From Clitopilus passeckerianus (Eukaryota; Basidiomycota; Agaricomycetes; Agaricales; Entolomataceae): a stretch of 64,000 nucleotides of DNA. Each line of letters opens with the position of its first letter. The first letter of the stretch is position 1. A program made the translations under genes and the position numbers. A model generated the notes under the pieces. It had not been told where the DNA came from. It saw only the letters and a list, made by a program, of their open reading frames with translations, and ran no database searches. Of this stretch, positions 1-11,119 are shown piece after piece. Location: assembly GCA_944990035.1 (NCBI GenBank), contig CALYLX010000111.1, positions 310,001-374,000 on the forward strand, written 5' to 3'.

Positions 1-1250
1 TTGGGCCCGTCAAATCCGTATCTGTGCTGCGCACCTCTGGGAGAACTATCTTCTATATCACGGTAAATCATGAGGGCTACACCTCCGGAATTGATGATTT
101 AGGGCTGTTACCTCGATTGAACGATGCAAGGGCCGACGTGGTATGAAACCGCCTGTCTGTAAAATAGTACTGCCCTGATGCCACAACATCGAGCTGCTCT
201 GATACCTAGTTATTGATTGAACCAATAATGTACATCTGCCACTATAGAATCTTCCATCGGCCTTGTGATGCCTTGAAAACATTGTGCAAATTGTGGTTCG
301 TTTAACCTGTATCAACCCTGAGGTGGCTGTGACCTCTCGACCTTGACTAGCTTGACTCTTGACTCTCACCGCGACCCTCACCAAAGCACCGTCAGGCACT
401 CCAGTTTTGAAAGCTCTCGATGGCCTCGTTGAAATAGCCTCAAAGAACTTCAAACAATGCTCTATGTTTGCCGAATGCAGTTGCATGCCCTGGGAGATGG
501 CTCAGTGTCGGCGTCTTGTCATTCATTCAGTCCAGTGGACGTTTGCTGCTCTATGGCACCTCTCGAACCCAAAATATATTCGACGAATTACTTTAAATAT
601 CTGTACTGTGGTTTTATATCTAAGATTCCTTGCACCGGTACCGAGAGGCTTAGACCTATCACCGCCGACATGCTTGTCAATGCTTTATTTTCCCTCTACA
701 ATACTGCGTTCGCCAGGCTCAGGTATCTGCTATCTGCGACCGCGCCAGTACACCATTGCCACCTGAGGCCTGAGAACCCAGATCTAGTCTATGATAGGCT
801 GTTGTTCTGTCAGCCTCTTCTAAGCTACTCGCTGACTGATAGTGGAGACGTAGTTGGATGTGTAAGGTTCCTTGATTCCTATCATGTAGCACGACGCTCA
901 ACATTCCTTCTAGATGTTCTCAAACTGGAACGATTGATGGTGTATCTTGGGCCGTATTTGGTCTCACCCCACCAGTTTCATCTCCGCGAATTTTGACCGT
1001 GCCTGCAAGCGGGTTTATCTTGGTAGATTCCTTGTCGAGCTGAATCGCTTCCCGATAAAACCAAGGGTCACACCTTTGTATTGGCTCAATAAGCAGATGG
1101 GGTCTCTCGTGAGAGATATTACGAGCAAACTGACCAAGCCGCTACTGGGCTAGACCCTTACACTCAATGCGTAGAGACCAAACTTCGAGGAAGCGAATTT
1201 GAAGGCAGCTAGACTTGATTTTCATTTTGGGAGCAGTAAAGCGGCGAGGA
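1..1250. other. Left-edge region, no recognised gene
   Basis: Open frames of up to about 180 codons occur on both strands here (for example plus-strand 457-996), but none gives a protein I recognise, and none has the short, well-formed introns seen in the real genes of the window. The last 100 bases form the promoter of the downstream GST gene. Treated as intergenic or relic sequence. Confidence 0.5.
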
Positions 1251-1257
1251 TATAAAG
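1251..1257 (+). promoter_or_regulatory. TATA box of the GST gene
   Basis: A TATAAAG match lies 95 bp upstream of the ATG at 1346. A pyrimidine-rich leader follows it. This is the usual spacing for a basidiomycete core promoter. Confidence 0.55.
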
Positions 1258-1345
1258 ACTGGAGCTTCTGTAACCACTATCATTCACTCAGTCTCGCAAA
1301 TTTCACCTCGCTTCTTGAGTTTCAAAGCAAACAGATCAGCCAACA

Positions 1346-2191
1346 ATGTCTTCCATCGGTGATTTATATGCCCCAAACCGTGCTGTCTGCACCGTCGTAC
1401 GTCTTCTTCATTCGGGTCCACTGTCTCTCACTGACAAAAAAATACCAGGTCAACTCTGTGGTCGCCTACACCGGTCTCACCGTCGACCGCCCCACCTACG
1501 AGCACTTCGTGGACAACAAGCTCGAGCCGTTCTTGAAGGACTTCCCTTTCGGCAAGATCCCCGCGTTCAAGACCAAGACTGGCGTCTCTATCGTTGAAGG
1601 CGCTGCCATTGCTCGCTACCGTAAGTCACTCCTCAATTTATCCGATGCTGAACGACGAGCTCACGGTTGATTTTCACTCTAGTCGCTGCTCTCGCTCCCG
1701 AGTCCGGTCTCCTCCCTGCCAAGCTCGAGGGCCAGGCCCAGGTGGACCAATGGAACCACCTCATTGAAACTGAGATGTTCAGCTACGCAGTACTCAACTT
1801 CTTTATATGCAACAACATCATGACTCCTTTCAGCCAAGAGGTAAGCTCACACCGACTTTCTCTCCACGCACCCCATCGTAACGCTAACGAATTCATCCAG
1901 CTTAGTGACCAGTTCAAACAGCGCGAGGAACGCGCTGTCGCAGCTATCAACAAGCACCTCGAGGGCCGTACCTACCTCGTTGGTGACGGGATCACCCTCG
2001 CTGACATCACTCTTGCCGCCGCTATCAAGTTTACTATTGCTCATACCTATGCTAAGGCTGAGCGCGAGAAGTATCCTAACGTCTTGAAGCACTTTGAACT
2101 CATGGTGAAGGTCCCTTCCTTGGTGGAGCTTTTGGGAGGGGCTACTTATGCCGAGGGACCGATGAAGTATAGTACTGACTACAAGCCCTAA
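1346..2191 (+). CDS. Glutathione S-transferase, eEF1B-gamma-like
   Basis: Exons 1346-1396, 1449-1620, 1683-1840 and 1901-2191 encode 223 residues. An N-terminal thioredoxin-like half carries the GST signature FGKIPAF, with the cis-proline at about residue 55, followed by an EGAAIARYLA helix. An all-alpha C-terminal half contains the N-capping/hydrophobic-staple segment LVGDGITLADI. The spacing and the LEGQAQVDQW stretch resemble the GST-like N-terminal half of elongation factor 1B-gamma. The conserved eEF1B-gamma C-terminal domain is absent, so this is a stand-alone GST of that class, presumably cytosolic and using glutathione. All introns are 52-62 bp with GT-AG ends. The ATG is the first after a TATA box and sits in an A-rich context. 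The gene converges on the aldo-keto reductase 290 bp downstream. Family assignment is firm; substrate is unknown. Confidence 0.9.
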
Positions 2192-2478
2192 ATCCGCCTT
2201 GGGTGCAAGTAACATTCCCTCAGTCGTAGAAGTGTTTTAAGCATCAAAATGATGCATGGACTCGTTATTCTTTGTTGTTTATCTTCTGTACCTTCTGTAA
2301 ATGTTCGTATATGTTTACGTCGCCTTTCAGTATGAAATAAGTTGTTCCTTCAGAATGCGGCTCAGTCTCACGAATTGAATTTCAAAATCCGACAGCGTAG
2401 GTCATTGTCATATATCAATATCCTTGTATCTTTTATGCTCCTGACATACATACAAATAAATTCATTATATACCATCTC

Positions 2479-4346
2479 TCAGTTGAAATATTGCCTTCCA
2501 TGCACATCCAACGCTGGCCTTCCATAGGTCGCCTAACCACCAATCAGCACCTACCATTGACCAGACCAAAGGAAAATTCACTCACCGGAGACGCAGGCTT
2601 ATTATCCAAAATCTTCTCAATCCTCTCCAAAACCTCCGGCGTCAACTTCGGAATGACATCAACAGCCTTGAGGTTCTCCAGTACCTGCTCGGGGCGGGAG
2701 GCTCCGAGGATGACGGTGGAGGTGTTGGGGTTCTTGGCGACCCAGGCGAGGGCGAGTGCGGACATGGTTGTTCCGAGTTCTTTGAAGGGAAGGGAAGGGA
2801 AGGGAAGGAAGGAAGTTAGTTGAATGAAAGAAGAGGGAGAGGAAAAGGGGAGCACCTTCGGCAATCTTGGACAATTCCCGAACCTTGGCGATCTTAGCCT
2901 GGCCCTCTGCGTTCTGGAGACTGTCGATGGTTCCTTTGAAGAAGTCGGAGTGGGCGGCGAAACGGGAGTCTTGAGGGATACCGTCGTTGTACTGGTTGAA
3001 GACGCGTAAGATTATTGTGATACTTAGGATAAGAGAGGTACTCGCCTTGCCAGTGAGCAGACCACTTGCAAGAGATGAGAAGGTGGTGGTTCCCATGCCG
3101 TAGAGGCGGTAGAGAGGGCTGCACGGGTTAGGTTAGTCGAATCCAGAAGAGTCTGTGCTTAAGACTCACTCGTATTCCTTCTCAGGTCGCTCACGGTGGA
3201 ACATGCTGTTCAACGGTAAGATTCCGATACCAGCTTGATATACAGGAGACGTACTTGTGCTGGCATTGCTCCGCAATGGGGCCAATAAGGTTCAGCTTGG
3301 TGGCAACGTCTATTGAGAACCGCTTTCAGGTAACGAGTCAGGGAAATTGCCAAAGCGAGACTCACGGTGAGCCTCCTCAATCTCGCGAGCTGTCCACTCC
3401 GAAGTAGCCCAGTAGAAAGCCTAGCCAAGTAAATCAGAAATCCGGGATTCACACCAGGTCACCAAAACCACGCACATATCCCTTCTCAATAACCCAGTTG
3501 AACGCACGAACGACTTCCTCCATCGGAACTGCGAACCACACCAGTCAGCGGAGATCCCAATCCAAAACCAGCCTTTCCCCTTACTAGTAACATCATAACG
3601 ATGAGCAAAAATAACATCAACGTAATCCAATTGAAGTCGCTCAAGGGACTCTTTGGTGCCTTCAATGATGCTATTCATGGACAAGTAGGTTAATCCTGGC
3701 TTGATCGTTATCATAATAGAAAACCACTGCCACTTACTGCTTCCGCGAGAGTCCCTGATCGTTGGGCCCTTTGCGTCCTGCACCCCAGAATAGCTTGGTG
3801 GTTATCACCAAATCAGTCCGGCGCAGACCGAGCTCCTTGATAACGCGTCCCCTGAATCGTCGACCAATTCCAAAGTCACCAGGACAAAAAGCGAGGAGGG
3901 GAAGCACATGGAAGAGGGAGGAGAAGGAAGGAGAGAGAAATCAGAACAGGCCAATGCCATCATAGACGTATTTCAATTAATAACTCACATCTCGATCTCA
4001 GATTGTCCGTTTGCGTATGTCTCCGCAGTGTCAAACATGTTGATACCAGCATCGAAGGCGGTTTTGATGATGTCCTTGTGGAAAGTTAGATTATCGTATC
4101 GATCGGGGGCAGATCATTTCATTTTTCTGCCTGCTTGAATGGGAGCTTACTTTTACTGGATCGCCCTTGACAGTTCCGCCGAGTGTGAGCCCTAAAAGGT
4201 ATGTTGATCATGCGGGGCGATAGGGTATTGAGGAGGTGGCACTCACATCCTCCGAGAGAAAAGACAGGAACACGAAGACCGCTAGGTCCAAGCCTTCTGA
4301 AAGGCATGTTCTTGGGGTCGAATTCCAGCTTGGGTTGCGTTGCCAT
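2479..4346 (-). CDS. Aldo-keto reductase, Kv channel beta-subunit type
   Basis: Thirteen exons on the minus strand: 4247-4346, 4151-4191, 3989-4074, 3738-3851, 3585-3670, 3476-3528, 3366-3420, 3255-3309, 3170-3205, 3046-3118, 2856-2991, 2586-2779 and 2479-2532. They total 1083 nt and give 360 residues. It is an NADPH-dependent oxidoreductase of the AKR TIM-barrel fold, most like the AKR6/Kv-beta branch. Visible family features are the N-terminal [19 protein letters not shown], the tetrad Asp62, Tyr67 ([10 protein letters not shown]), Lys95 (ITTKLFWG) and His137 (FAHRYD), the [15 protein letters not shown] segment, and the cofactor-binding [15 protein letters not shown] near the end. The last intron (2533-2585) replaces a short read-through tail with a family-like ending. 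The intron at 2992-3045 is GC-AG. Substrate is unknown; a potassium-channel partner is not implied in fungi. Confidence 0.93.
2784..2815. repeat. Purine-rich GAAGG microsatellite in an intron
   Basis: Four tandem GGGAA units followed by GGAA units lie inside the 76-bp AKR intron at 2780-2855. On the coding strand they form the pyrimidine tract just upstream of the acceptor. Confidence 0.8.
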
Positions 4347-4432
4347 TTCTCTAGTCGTGGATTTGCAGGTGTAGGGGTGAATGTGGGCGAATGATAAGAG
4401 GGTGAAGGAACGAAGATTCTATGGAATCTAGG

Positions 4433-4439
4433 TTTTATA
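4433..4439 (-). promoter_or_regulatory. TATA box of the aldo-keto reductase
   Basis: Read on the minus strand, the site is TATAAAA, 87 bp upstream of the start codon at 4346. Confidence 0.5.
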
Positions 4440-5173
4440 GTCTTTGTTCATGTGGGATGATTGAGAATGACGATATTTCTGCCGGTAACCTGTGGATTGG
4501 TCATTCAGGAGACATGGAGTTGCCTGATCGGGGAGACGTCTAAAATTATGCCGTCAATGCTGCCGAAAGTTAGATCGAAAGAATGGCTTGATGGAAAGAG
4601 AGGTTTGCACGAGGATTTCGCTCTACATTGAGAGTCTGTTCGCTAGATTTTTATCAGGTAATTCAAGGACCAGCTTTGCAGCTTTCAATCCAATCTATCT
4701 GAAGTGCGAGGGATTTTTCTCTATGATATCTCGACGCCCTGATGATATGCCCAGTCGATCACCATCACTGTCGAGAGTAACCTCGGAGAATTGGAGAAAA
4801 AGCGACTGAGCCCCTCTAACCACATGGTCCAGAATCTTGGACGGAATGTTTATGCGGCGAACGACTCGGAACGAGACATTGCAAGGATTCGAACTCTCCT
4901 GCCTTGCTCTTACCTCTTGTTGGATATTATTCTGGTGACAAGCGTATCGGGCGCTCGGGGGTTCCATTTTGAGTTCTGCCAGCCTGGCGTTGGTTCAGTC
5001 GACCTGTTCAAATTCGCGTTGAATGAAAGTCGAAGAAAAGGTTGGGAGCCACGGCCCGGCATTCCGAAGCTAAGGTGATGTATTTGTTCTTGTGTGGCAA
5101 GGGCTTCTCTCAGCCTCGTTTCGGCTCTGCTCCGTTCTCCTGCCGTCCAGTCAAGAGTGGCTCCTCGAACACC
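4440..5173. other. Divergent intergenic region, AKR to FAS1 gene
   Basis: This region lies between two divergently transcribed genes. It holds the upstream regions of both. I see no coding segment with splice signals. A minus-strand B-box-like GAGTTCGAATCC near 4890 is not part of a foldable tRNA. Confidence 0.6.
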
Positions 5174-5945
5174 ATGCGCCTTCAGCTATTGACCACTCTT
5201 CTCCTGCCTTTCGTTGCCTTGGCCTCTCAAGAGCAGCAAATACCTATGTTCAACGAGCAAAGCACGCCATACAGCCCTCAAATAACATCCAAGCCTTCCC
5301 TGGCGGATCTCCTGACAATCGAGAATTCTGCTTCAATCTTCTATTCTTATGCAAGAGAACTAGAGCTTAGTGCTAGGCTTTCTGACCCTAACGCGCAAAC
5401 GACGATATTTGTGCCGAGTAATCGAGCTGTTATGGCTCTTGCTAGGAAACCGTAAGTCTTGGTTTACTTGCGGATCCGCAACGGAGTTTGCAACTGACGC
5501 GATTGGGGTTCTTTTCTACAGACACGAAGGACCTACACCTCTCGAGGGAGATGATGTTCACATATCCGAAGTGGAGTTTGACAAGAGGTCGAAGAAGAAT
5601 GTCGAGAGATGGATTTCCGCACACTTCGTCCCCGTATGTCGTTGTCTTGATGCTTGCCTTGAGATGTTGCTCACTTATTCTTGCAGGAATCTCTGGCGAA
5701 CCTAGAGGCTGGGGAATACCCCACACTTCTAGATGGAAAGAAGATCAGGCTTGCACCTATCAGCAAGGCCGATAGCTCGGCTCCTGCATGGAGCAGGCTG
5801 ATCGTTGAGGATGGCATCCACATTACAGGAATGAAAGAGGTTGGTTGCCTGCTCCACTACTCGTGCTACACGTACTGATGACGCTTCTGCGCAGGGTTTG
5901 AACGGTGTACTATACTTCACCGATGGCACAATCCTATCTGCATGA
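5174..5945 (+). CDS. Secreted FAS1 (fasciclin) domain protein
   Basis: Exons 5174-5451, 5522-5633, 5687-5839 and 5895-5945 encode 197 residues. The first 17 residues (MRLQLLTTLLLPFVALA) are a clear signal peptide. This fixes the start at 5174 rather than at in-frame ATGs further upstream. A single FAS1 domain follows: SLADLLTIENSASIFYSYAR is the opening helix, TTIFVPSNRAVMAL is the H1-type motif, and the C-terminal GLNGVLYFTDGTILSA is the H2-like end. It resembles the short single-domain FAS1 proteins of fungi (S. pombe mug57 is one). The expected location is the secretory pathway or cell surface, possibly in adhesion. The third donor is an unusual GTTGGT; the others are standard. There is no GPI tail. 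Confidence 0.85.
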
Positions 5946-6816
5946 CGTCGATCCTATCTACGGACTACCTTTTTCTACCTCATGTACTCGTATCTTGGCT
6001 CTTAATACCATATACCATGCTATCACCGAAGATCTCCCTTCCCAAATTTTCGTGTTCTTCGTCCTCTCCCCCTCATCTTGTTCACCTTGACCGTTTCCCT
6101 CATGTTCGCCTGCACCTTTGTTCACGTTTTTCGAACATTCCTCGATCGTCTATTCATTCCGTAGGACTACCGAACGAGGCTGCGATCACTCCCGAGGTCA
6201 TCGTGCCACGCTTGCTCATGAAGTCGAATTTTACCTTTCTGCTTGTTCAGCAGCCGTTGTTGCGATTCCTCAGCATCCCCCTCGACTATTGGCACTACGG
6301 ACCGAAATTTCTTGCACCCTTGATGTGACTCTGATGTGATGAACATGCATCCCCACTTGCCGCCACTTCATAAATTATACACAAAGTTTTTCGGTACGTA
6401 CTTTGGCTCCGCTGCGTCGCACATCGCGTTAAATTCGACGACCATACCAACTGTCGGATTTTCCAGAGTTATCGTCAAAACAGCTTAGCTCAATTCGGTT
6501 AGGGTGATGTGAAGATGTCTGTGGGTCGTCATTGGGGTGACCTGCATCGTGCCTGCCACGAGGCCGCTACTCCGACACCTAACAGCAGCCCATCTCTTAT
6601 CATAAGCACCCCAGGTTCTCCTTGAACCTCCACCACCACCGTCTCGTACTGGTGGCTACCCGCTTATACTTCTGGGGGAAGCAAGCGGCTGAAGGAGAAG
6701 TTCATTAAGTGCAACTTCCTTCTTAGCCTTCTTCCATCCGAGAACGGCAGTATTCGTGCAAGCATTCGACTTGACTCGCCTCGACTCGACAGCTCGAACC
6801 GTCTGATTTGACCGGC
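5946..6816. other. Intergenic region, FAS1 gene to Cys-rich gene
   Basis: Pyrimidine-rich stretches at 6000-6180 and 6590-6680 look like 3' UTR and leader sequence. I could not extract a recognisable coding exon. Confidence 0.5.
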
Positions 6817-8192
6817 ATGGCTTCCGCGTCCCCTCCTTCGAGAAACTGGATTCACGCTAGAAATGCAAGCGGTTCGTATAGGACCATGACCCCAGGAGCG
6901 TCGTCGCCCTTGTCCACGAGCTACCCAGCCACGAGCTACCCAGGCAGGACCGCAAGTCCGTACCAGGACCCTCGATGGCCCTCATACTACGCTCGTCCTC
7001 CACCCCAGCGCTCATCTACGATGACGCCTGGTCCGTATGTAGCAGGGAAACCGAAACCCATTCCCATCCCGAGCCGACACTTCTCTGCGACGCCCGCGCC
7101 GGCACCTGTTCGACGAGTCTCTGTATCGTCTGTTCCTCGCCCTGCCTCAACTCGCCCGGTGGAGACGCCCAAGCCGCCTCCGTCGGATTGGACGAATCCG
7201 TTTAGGGACCTCGTCTATTACAGGCAGCTGGTTGCTGGAAATAGGAGGTGCTGCATCTGTGCTCGCACCCTAGCAGTCGTAAGTTTCTTTCCCCGCATTA
7301 TCTGCGCCACCTTCGTTTCGTTAAGTTTCTTCCTCCTCAGAATCCGACCATTACCATGAACGCGGATCCGACCAGGCTGACCCATGTCAGCTGCCCCGAC
7401 TGCCGCATTATCCAATGCCGGGGCTGTTCATCCCAACGACCAGGCTGCACCCCGCACTGCTCATCAGAGACCAACTGCGACGCACTGGACTGCTGTCCCG
7501 AAGTGCGCGCGATAGTCGTGTTCGAAGCGCTGAGCGAATTCGACAAGGGCTTCTGCGCGCGCTCTGCGTCTCTGTCGCAGACTGACACGTGGCCGATCCC
7601 CGCTGAAGAGCGGGAGAGCTTCCTCGACTTGGCGCTCTCCCATACGGACCGTAAGGTCTCCGAAGGATTCGGGAAGCTCATGCTCAGGACGTTGTGTATC
7701 GTCTACGACTGCCTTGTCCCTCGTCGCCAAGATATCCAGTCTTACAAACTCCACGACTCCATTCGTTCGCTGCTAGCCAGCTCGTTCTTGTTTGAAGCCA
7801 TACATTCGTTCCTTGCACATCGACTTTATGACAACTGGGTTGTCTACGGGAAAACGTACGGGTCCCTCATGGCGCTCATTAGGGAGCTTGGGAACCGCAG
7901 GAGTTTGAGGGATTTGGTAGCAAAGCCCCTACCCCGCATCGACGAGTCGTCAGGCGTACAGGTGTGCGTCTTGTATCATCAGGAGCCGGGCACCATCTGG
8001 GTCAGCTCGACGCTGCACTCGATTACCCTGCTAGATGCCGCTTTAGAGAAGCGTTCCTTGAAGGAAATCATCAAGTTGGAGACAATGCTCAGCGAGAAGG
8101 GAGAGAAGAAGCTGGCGGAGACAGCTGCACGGATTCGGCAATTCTTTCATGAACTTACCGTCGTTAAGTTACTCGGACCAACCTCCTCTTAA
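6817..8192 (+). CDS. Cys-rich protein with Pro/Ser-rich N-terminus
   Basis: Two exons, 6817-7278 and 7341-8192, joined by a 62-bp GT-AG intron, encode 437 residues. ATG 6817 is the first ATG of the frame. Residues 1 to about 140 are low-complexity Pro/Ser/Arg. Next comes a dense cysteine/histidine region with pairs CCIC, CPDC, CRGC, CTPHC and DCC, which could bind zinc. It ends in CCPEVRAIVVFEALSEFDK, and an all-helical domain of about 230 residues follows. From memory, the CxGC...CCPEVRAI..FE....D block followed by a helical region occurs at the N-terminus of large agaricomycete proteins that end in a ubiquitin-conjugating (UBC) domain. Here the frame stops at 8192 without a UBC domain. It may therefore be a shortened relative or adaptor. 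No enzymatic residue can be named, so function is left open. Confidence 0.75.
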
Positions 8193-9032
8193 TTTCTTTC
8201 TAATAAAGATATACTTACCTTGCATTGCATTGCTCTCGGCTGCAATTCCTGTACTTGATACTATACCATGCACACCCACTCGCTCGACACCGTATTTGCA
8301 TTAGGGTTTCGGCACTCCATTCATGCAGGCTGGAGTTGTATTACTACCAACCCCCCACTCTCGTTCATTCCTTTACGACTTACCTACGATTACATCTGTA
8401 CTTGTGTGTACGATATGATATTGGCTTCTTTGTCTGTTGACCAGTAATGTGATTTTTTAACGAAGAATCAGGCTACTTTGGAGACGAAGGACCGGTTTTC
8501 CACATAAAGGTCTGCAGGGGCTGGGGCCACAACTTCTTCCGACACGGTAGGGTCATTAATATAGACCAGGCAGATGGAAAACGTACCCTCGTTTTGAGAG
8601 GCGCCGAATCATTGTCGCTCAGCAGACGCGCCATATTACGTCGATCCCTGGCGCAAGCACATGTTAGTACACGAGGCGGGATTCTATCTCAGGTCCTTGT
8701 CATTCGGCATCGCCTTTGTTCTTGAAGATAAGCTTCCCGAGATCCTGAGATGAGGGAAAGCACCCAAGAGGCTTGTCCCATGTAGGTGACAGGAAACATG
8801 AAACTGCGTCAGCTTATGACCTGGTTCGATTCTCTAATGGAAAAGCCATATCGTTCTGCCGACCTGCTTCTTGGACTACCCGGAACTGCCGTTTCGACCA
8901 GGTATTTTTGAATGGGCACACGAAATGAAAATAGGTGAGAGAAGTTGGATATTAAAGAAGTGTATTGCAAGTTTTCTTCTAGAATTGCTACGTAAAGGAG
9001 CATGTATATGAAGCCTGCATGAGAGTACGAAT
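8193..9032. other. Intergenic region with a possible minus-strand coding tail
   Basis: This is the 3' flank of both neighbours. On the minus strand an open frame ending at 8468 reads ...EEVVAPAPADLYVENRSF and has coding-like composition, but I found no consistent upstream exon or start. It may be a small unrecognised gene or a relic. Confidence 0.3.
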
Positions 9033-11119
9033 CTACCGGTCGACCTCGCTGGAGATAGCAGTTTGTTAGCGAACTGAAGCTTATAGGAGCTCAAGGAACA
9101 TACCCGAAAACAAGGTCCTGTTGGGTGCAGAGGGGTTGATGGTGAGCAGACGGATGGGGCATCCGGGCGTATGACTTACCATAGTTCCGATGATTGCTAC
9201 AGCATCGGCCAACATGTGCTAGATTGGAACAATGGGTCAAGCGAATTGAGTGTAACAATCAAAACGTGCTTACGTCTGGAAATAAAAAAGGAAGTCAGCA
9301 GACAGGTCAGCACCGGAAAGGAACGTAGAGGCTCACGTCTCATCATGAAGTCGGAGCCAGCAAGATGGGCAAACCCAGGTGCACGGATACTGCATCGGTA
9401 CGGGCGGTTGGTACCATCACTAGAACAGTGGTTATTGCAAATTCTATATTTCTCCTTGGGATGAACATACGAGACGAGATAAACTGCCATTTCACCCTTA
9501 GGGGCTTCAATAGCGGAGTAGGTTTCACCGGGAGGAACGGAATATCCTTCACTGAAGATCTGTGACGTTGCAGAATGAGTAACGACAACAGAAATATGCA
9601 AGAGAAGAAACGAACCTTGAAGTGATGGATGAGAGACTCCATACTCTCCTTCATGGAGGCCCGGGGAGGAGGTACAAGCTTGTGGTCATCAACCTTGACA
9701 GCACCGGTAGTGATCTTGTTCAAGCACTGAAACTTCTTGTCAACAACTAGATTTCCACGGAAACGCGAGGACGAACCTGGCTGACGATGTGCAAACTCTC
9801 CCTCATCTCCTGAACACGACACAGGTATCGGTCATAGCAGTCACCATTCTGACCAACGGGGATGTCGAATTCAACCTGAGTCGAGGTGATAAGCAACTCG
9901 CGCGGAACATGATATCTGAGATGAATGACAAACCTCAGCGTACTTGTCGTATGGTGCAATCTTCCTCAAATCCCACTTCACACCACTTCCTCTGAGCATG
10001 ACGCCACTGAAACTGTAATCCAGCGCCTCTTTGGCAGTCACGACGCCAACGTCGACTGTTCGCTCCTTCCATATCCGGTTTCCGCTTACAACCTCCTCAA
10101 TCTCGTCGATCCTGCTGCCGAACTGGGTGGCCCATTTGAAGATGTCGTCAAGGAGGCCGTGGGGAAGATCGAATGCAACGCCTCCAGGTCGGACGTACGC
10201 CGCGTGCAATCGAGCGCCGGAGACGCGCTCATAGAACTCCATGAGCTTCTCTCGCTCTTCGAAGCCCCAAAGGAAGGGTGTAAGACCGCCAACGTCCATG
10301 ACGTGAGTGAGAACAGCCATCAAGTCTATGACGGGGAGTAAGCGCAAAGCACAGATTGCAAAGAGTCTAACGCACGGTTCAGAATACGGGTGATCTCCCC
10401 GAACAGAGTCCGAATCCATTGGGCGCGGTCTGGGACCTGGATATTGAGCAGTTTCTCGACCGCAAGGGAGTAGCACAGCTCGTTGGTCACTGAAAAGAAT
10501 GATGTTAGGTGACAAGATTTTAGGTGCAAAAAAGCACGAACTCATGGAAACGTAATCCAATCGATCAAAGTAGGGTAGAGCTTGAATGTAGGTCTTGTAT
10601 TCAATCAACTTCTCTGTCCCTCGGTGCAAAAGACCAATGTGCTGCACAGAGTGTAAGAGCAGGGTTCGGCTTCGGAGGGACTTAAACATACCGGGTCTGC
10701 ACGCAGAATTTCTTCACCATTCAGCTCGAGAATCATACGGAGCACACCGTGAGCTGCAGGATGCTGGGGCCTGAGGAATTTCAGTCAGTCGGAGTTCACG
10801 GGTGCAACCTCCGTCAATACTCACCCGAAGTTGACTGGAGCAAACCATTAGTCCAGCACAACCTCAGCAGAGAAATATACATACCTGTGAAGTGCCTCAT
10901 TTGAGAGTCTTTTCTTGCCTCCGGGTCCTTTAGAACCTCTTGGGCAGTCATTCCGTGTAGGTCCTCCACCATGTGGTAATCGAAGACATTTTTGGCTGGT
11001 GGACTTGTTGCAGTCTCTGCTCTTCGGGAAGGAGTCGTGGCAATGGCACGGGTTGCCACCCTCGAGACTGAGGTTGGCCTTGCCGTTCGGGCCACTGAGC
11101 GCAATAATAATGAGGCCAT
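9033..11119 (-). CDS. nuo-49: NADH:ubiquinone oxidoreductase 49-kDa subunit (NDUFS2/NUO-49)
   Basis: Fourteen minus-strand exons: 10885-11119, 10825-10834, 10692-10770, 10542-10641, 10376-10489, 9934-10325, 9777-9875, 9616-9726, 9471-9559, 9337-9419, 9274-9275, 9180-9218, 9104-9117 and 9033-9048. They total 1383 nt and give 460 residues. It is a core peripheral-arm subunit of mitochondrial complex I, helping form the quinone site near cluster N2. The sequence shows an Arg/Ser/Ala-rich presequence (first ~40 residues) followed by the strongly conserved [59 protein letters not shown] and the terminal DLVFGEVDR. Two exons are tiny: 10 nt (10825-10834) and 2 nt (9274-9275). Without the 2-nt exon the frame breaks, and with it the spacing to HMLAD equals that of the animal protein. 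It is divergent from the MRH receptor gene over a 128-bp gap. Confidence 0.97.

Noticed and set aside
457..996. 180-codon plus-strand frame near the left edge
   Set aside because: No domain, no introns of the local type, no promoter features and arbitrary composition.
4870..4960. tRNA-like B box GAGTTCGAATCC on the minus strand
   Set aside because: The T-stem does not pair around TTCGAAT and no acceptor or anticodon arm can be built.
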